Of a DNA stretch of 5,490 bases, positions 4,537 through 5,490 are shown piece after piece. Numbering within the stretch: the first letter of the stretch is position 1; every line of letters starts with the position of its first letter. The notes beneath the pieces were generated by a model, which saw only the letters and a list, made by a program, of their open reading frames with translations, had not been told where the DNA came from and searched no databases. The translations under genes were made by a program, and so were the position numbers. The DNA lies in the NCBI GenBank assembly GCA_030680655.1, contig JAUXUZ010000392.1, positions 1 to 5,490 on the forward strand. The letters run 5' to 3'. Source of the DNA: Phycisphaerales bacterium (GTDB lineage Bacteria > Planctomycetota > Phycisphaerae > Phycisphaerales > UBA1924).

Positions 4537-5244
4537 CTAACGACCGTTGGGCGTGTTGGGGACGCACCAGAATCGGTTGGCGGTCGGTGAGTCGCGCAGC
4601 GCGTAGAAGTCCGCCTCGACGATCACCACGGTGGAGCCGTCAACGACCGCGCACGTCACCGAAGTGCCGTGGTGGCCCGGGACGACTTCGTACGGGAAGC
4701 TGCCGCCATCGTTGTACGGCGCGATGGTGGTCTCCTCCTCGTTGCCGTCCCAGAGGATCACGGCGTCGCCTTGCATCTGCCCGATCCGCAGCGGCGTGGT
4801 GTAGCGGCCGTAGCCGATCGTTGCGCCGTTCATGATGTAGCTGGTCATCTTCGCCGTGCCGAGGTAGGGGCCCTTGTGGCTGGGGCAGCGGTAGGCACGC
4901 TCCGCCTCCAGGTAGGGCCAGATCGAGCCGGTCTGACGGTCCTCGGGCACGCAGTTGGCCGTGTCAACGCCGGGTCCGAAGAGCCACCCTTTTACCGTCG
5001 CGACGGGGCTGAAGTTGGGGTTCGGGAGGACCTCGCGGTGGTCGTTGGCGTAGAGGTTGATCGCAAGGGCGATGTTGTGCATGTCGCTGAGGCAGTCGGT
5101 CTGGCGCGCCGCCGCCCTCGCTCCAGACAGAGCGGGGAAGAGGATCGCCAGCAGGATCGAGATGATGGCGATGACCACCAGCAGTTCGATCAGCGTAAAG
5201 GCGTGCCGGGCCGAGCGGACGGAACGGGGGTTGAACGCGCGCAT
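4537..5244 (-). CDS. Prepilin-like protein with N-terminal methylation site and H-X9-DG motif
   Basis: The protein has 235 residues. The class III signal is RSARHA|FTLIELLVVIAIISILLAILFPALSGARAAAR (10-47): a short basic leader, likely cleavage after Ala15 (Gly is more usual), Phe16 as the new methylated N-terminus, Glu at mature position 5, and one long hydrophobic helix. The planctomycete pattern CLSDMHNIALAINLYANDH (51-69) follows. Further on are YRCPSH (118-123), TSYIMNG (134-140) and H192 with nine residues before D202-G203, the H-X9-DG motif of prepilin-processing-associated proteins. It contains five cysteines (51, 98, 120, 198, 227). The expected place is the inner membrane, then a pseudopilus or type II secretion-like assembly after prepilin peptidase cleavage; planctomycetes have many such orphan genes. 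ATG 5244 is chosen because AAGGAG precedes it by 6 bases and puts the leader peptide at normal length; a longer frame to 5379 would run up to the tRNA. No other secretion gene is in the window. Confidence 0.92.
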   Translation of the reverse strand: MRAFNPRSVRSARHAFTLIELLVVIAIISILLAILFPALSGARAAARQTDCLSDMHNIALAINLYANDHREVLPNPNFSPVATVKGWLFGPGVDTANCVPEDRQTGSIWPYLEAERAYRCPSHKGPYLGTAKMTSYIMNGATIGYGRYTTPLRIGQMQGDAVILWDGNEEETTIAPYNDGGSFPYEVVPGHHGTSVTCAVVDGSTVVIVEADFYALRDSPTANRFWCVPNTPNGR

Positions 5245-5250
5245 GTTGGG

Positions 5251-5256
5251 CTCCTT
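5251..5256 (-). promoter_or_regulatory. Shine-Dalgarno of the prepilin-like gene
   Basis: On the minus strand AAGGAG stands 6 bases before ATG 5244. It excludes the 45 extra in-frame residues upstream. Confidence 0.85.
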
Positions 5257-5336
5257 TCGCGGCGGGCCGGGGCCGCTGCGTGTTGGACGCCGACCTCGCT
5301 GGCCGGTTCGCGGATTTGCGCACCCTTTGCAGATTC

Positions 5337-5368
5337 GCCCATCGGAGGGGAGTGCGCGTATCATGGGC
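5337..5368. promoter_or_regulatory. Divergent intergenic region with inverted repeat and possible tRNA -10 box
   Basis: GCCCAT (5337-5342) and ATGGGC (5363-5368) form an inverted repeat with a 20-base spacer. TATCAT (5359-5364) overlaps its right half and is a plausible -10 box for the tRNA gene, placing the start about 10 bases before the mature 5' end. I see no good -35 at 16-18 bases. The region also holds the unseen promoter of the minus-strand prepilin-like gene, so the repeat could be an operator, but that is speculative. Confidence 0.25.
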
Positions 5369-5379
5369 CGCTTTTTCAA

Positions 5380-5451
5380 GCGGGCGTAGCTCAGTGGTAG
5401 AGCGTCAGCCTTCCAAGCTGAACGTCGGGAGTTCGAATCTCCTCGCCCGCT
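5380..5451 (+). tRNA. trnG: tRNA-Gly (anticodon UCC)
   Basis: All four arms fold. The acceptor is GCGGGCG (5380-5386) with CGCCCGC (5444-5450). The D arm is GCTC/GAGC (5389-5392, 5400-5403) around AGTGGTA. The anticodon arm is TCAGC/GCTGA (5405-5409, 5417-5421) with loop CTTCCAA, giving anticodon TCC at 5412-5414, which reads GGA and probably GGG. The T arm is GGGAG/CTCCT (5427-5431, 5439-5443) with loop TTCGAAT and one G-T pair. The variable region has 5 bases. The discriminator is T5451, usual for bacterial tRNA-Gly. CCA is not encoded, so it must be added by the CCA-adding enzyme. Confidence 0.97.
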
Positions 5452-5460
5452 TTTGTTGAT

Positions 5461-5488
5461 CGACCGGCCGGTTGGGTTTGGCCGGTCG
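5461..5488 (+). terminator. Hairpin after the tRNA gene, possible terminator
   Basis: CGACCGGCC (5461-5469) pairs perfectly with GGCCGGTCG (5480-5488), a 9-bp GC-rich stem with a 10-base loop, starting 9 bases after the tRNA. The window ends two bases later, so the expected T run cannot be checked. Confidence 0.5.
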
Positions 5489-5490
5489 GG

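Noticed and set aside
5245..5379. N-terminal extension of the prepilin-like protein from ATG 5379
   Set aside because: It would put 45 mostly polar, Arg/Pro/Gly-rich residues before a normal leader peptide and run up to the tRNA; the internal ATG has a well-spaced AAGGAG.
5380..5451. Local tRNA as an amber suppressor for the Eis TAG
   Set aside because: The anticodon is UCC (glycine), not CUA, and every arm fits an ordinary tRNA-Gly.

Overview
This GC-rich window most resembles a planctomycete, probably of the class Phycisphaerae. That is an inference from gene content: a prepilin-like protein with the H-X9-DG motif, a DUF1569 (DinB-fold) protein, and a secreted protein with a VPAPG...RRRR tail of the planctomycete PEP-CTERM type. 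No taxonomic marker gene is present.

Layout: 1-363 is a non-coding leader whose last 100 bases can fold into consecutive hairpins. At 364-948 (+) lies a secreted PEP-CTERM-like protein, closed by a clear intrinsic terminator at 972-1007. An OsmC-family protein follows at 1042-1449 (+). Between it and a GNAT acetyltransferase (1623-2117, +) sits a 148-base imperfect inverted repeat at 1466-1613. Each arm carries three CGGAT motifs at exact 10-base spacing, and the spacer is almost pure pyrimidine.

From 2176 to 4482 (+) is a tight gene cluster: a four-helix membrane protein, a DUF1569 protein overlapping it by 4 bases, and an Eis-family N-acetyltransferase. The Eis reading frame is broken once by an in-frame TAG (4111-4113), exactly between the acetyltransferase domains and the C-terminal SCP2-like domain. 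The frame is open on both sides, and a well-placed Shine-Dalgarno lies before an ATG at 4144. The locus may therefore make two separate polypeptides, be read through, be a fresh pseudogene, or contain a base-call error.

At 4537-5244 (-) is a prepilin-like pseudopilin, convergent with the cluster and divergent from a tRNA-Gly(UCC) gene at 5380-5451 (+). A hairpin that may be the tRNA terminator sits at the window edge.

The cluster genes look like small-molecule modification or detoxification functions (two acetyltransferase types, OsmC, a DinB fold), but nothing in the sequence fixes a shared substrate. The two signals most worth following are the amber-split Eis gene and the CGGAT inverted repeat.
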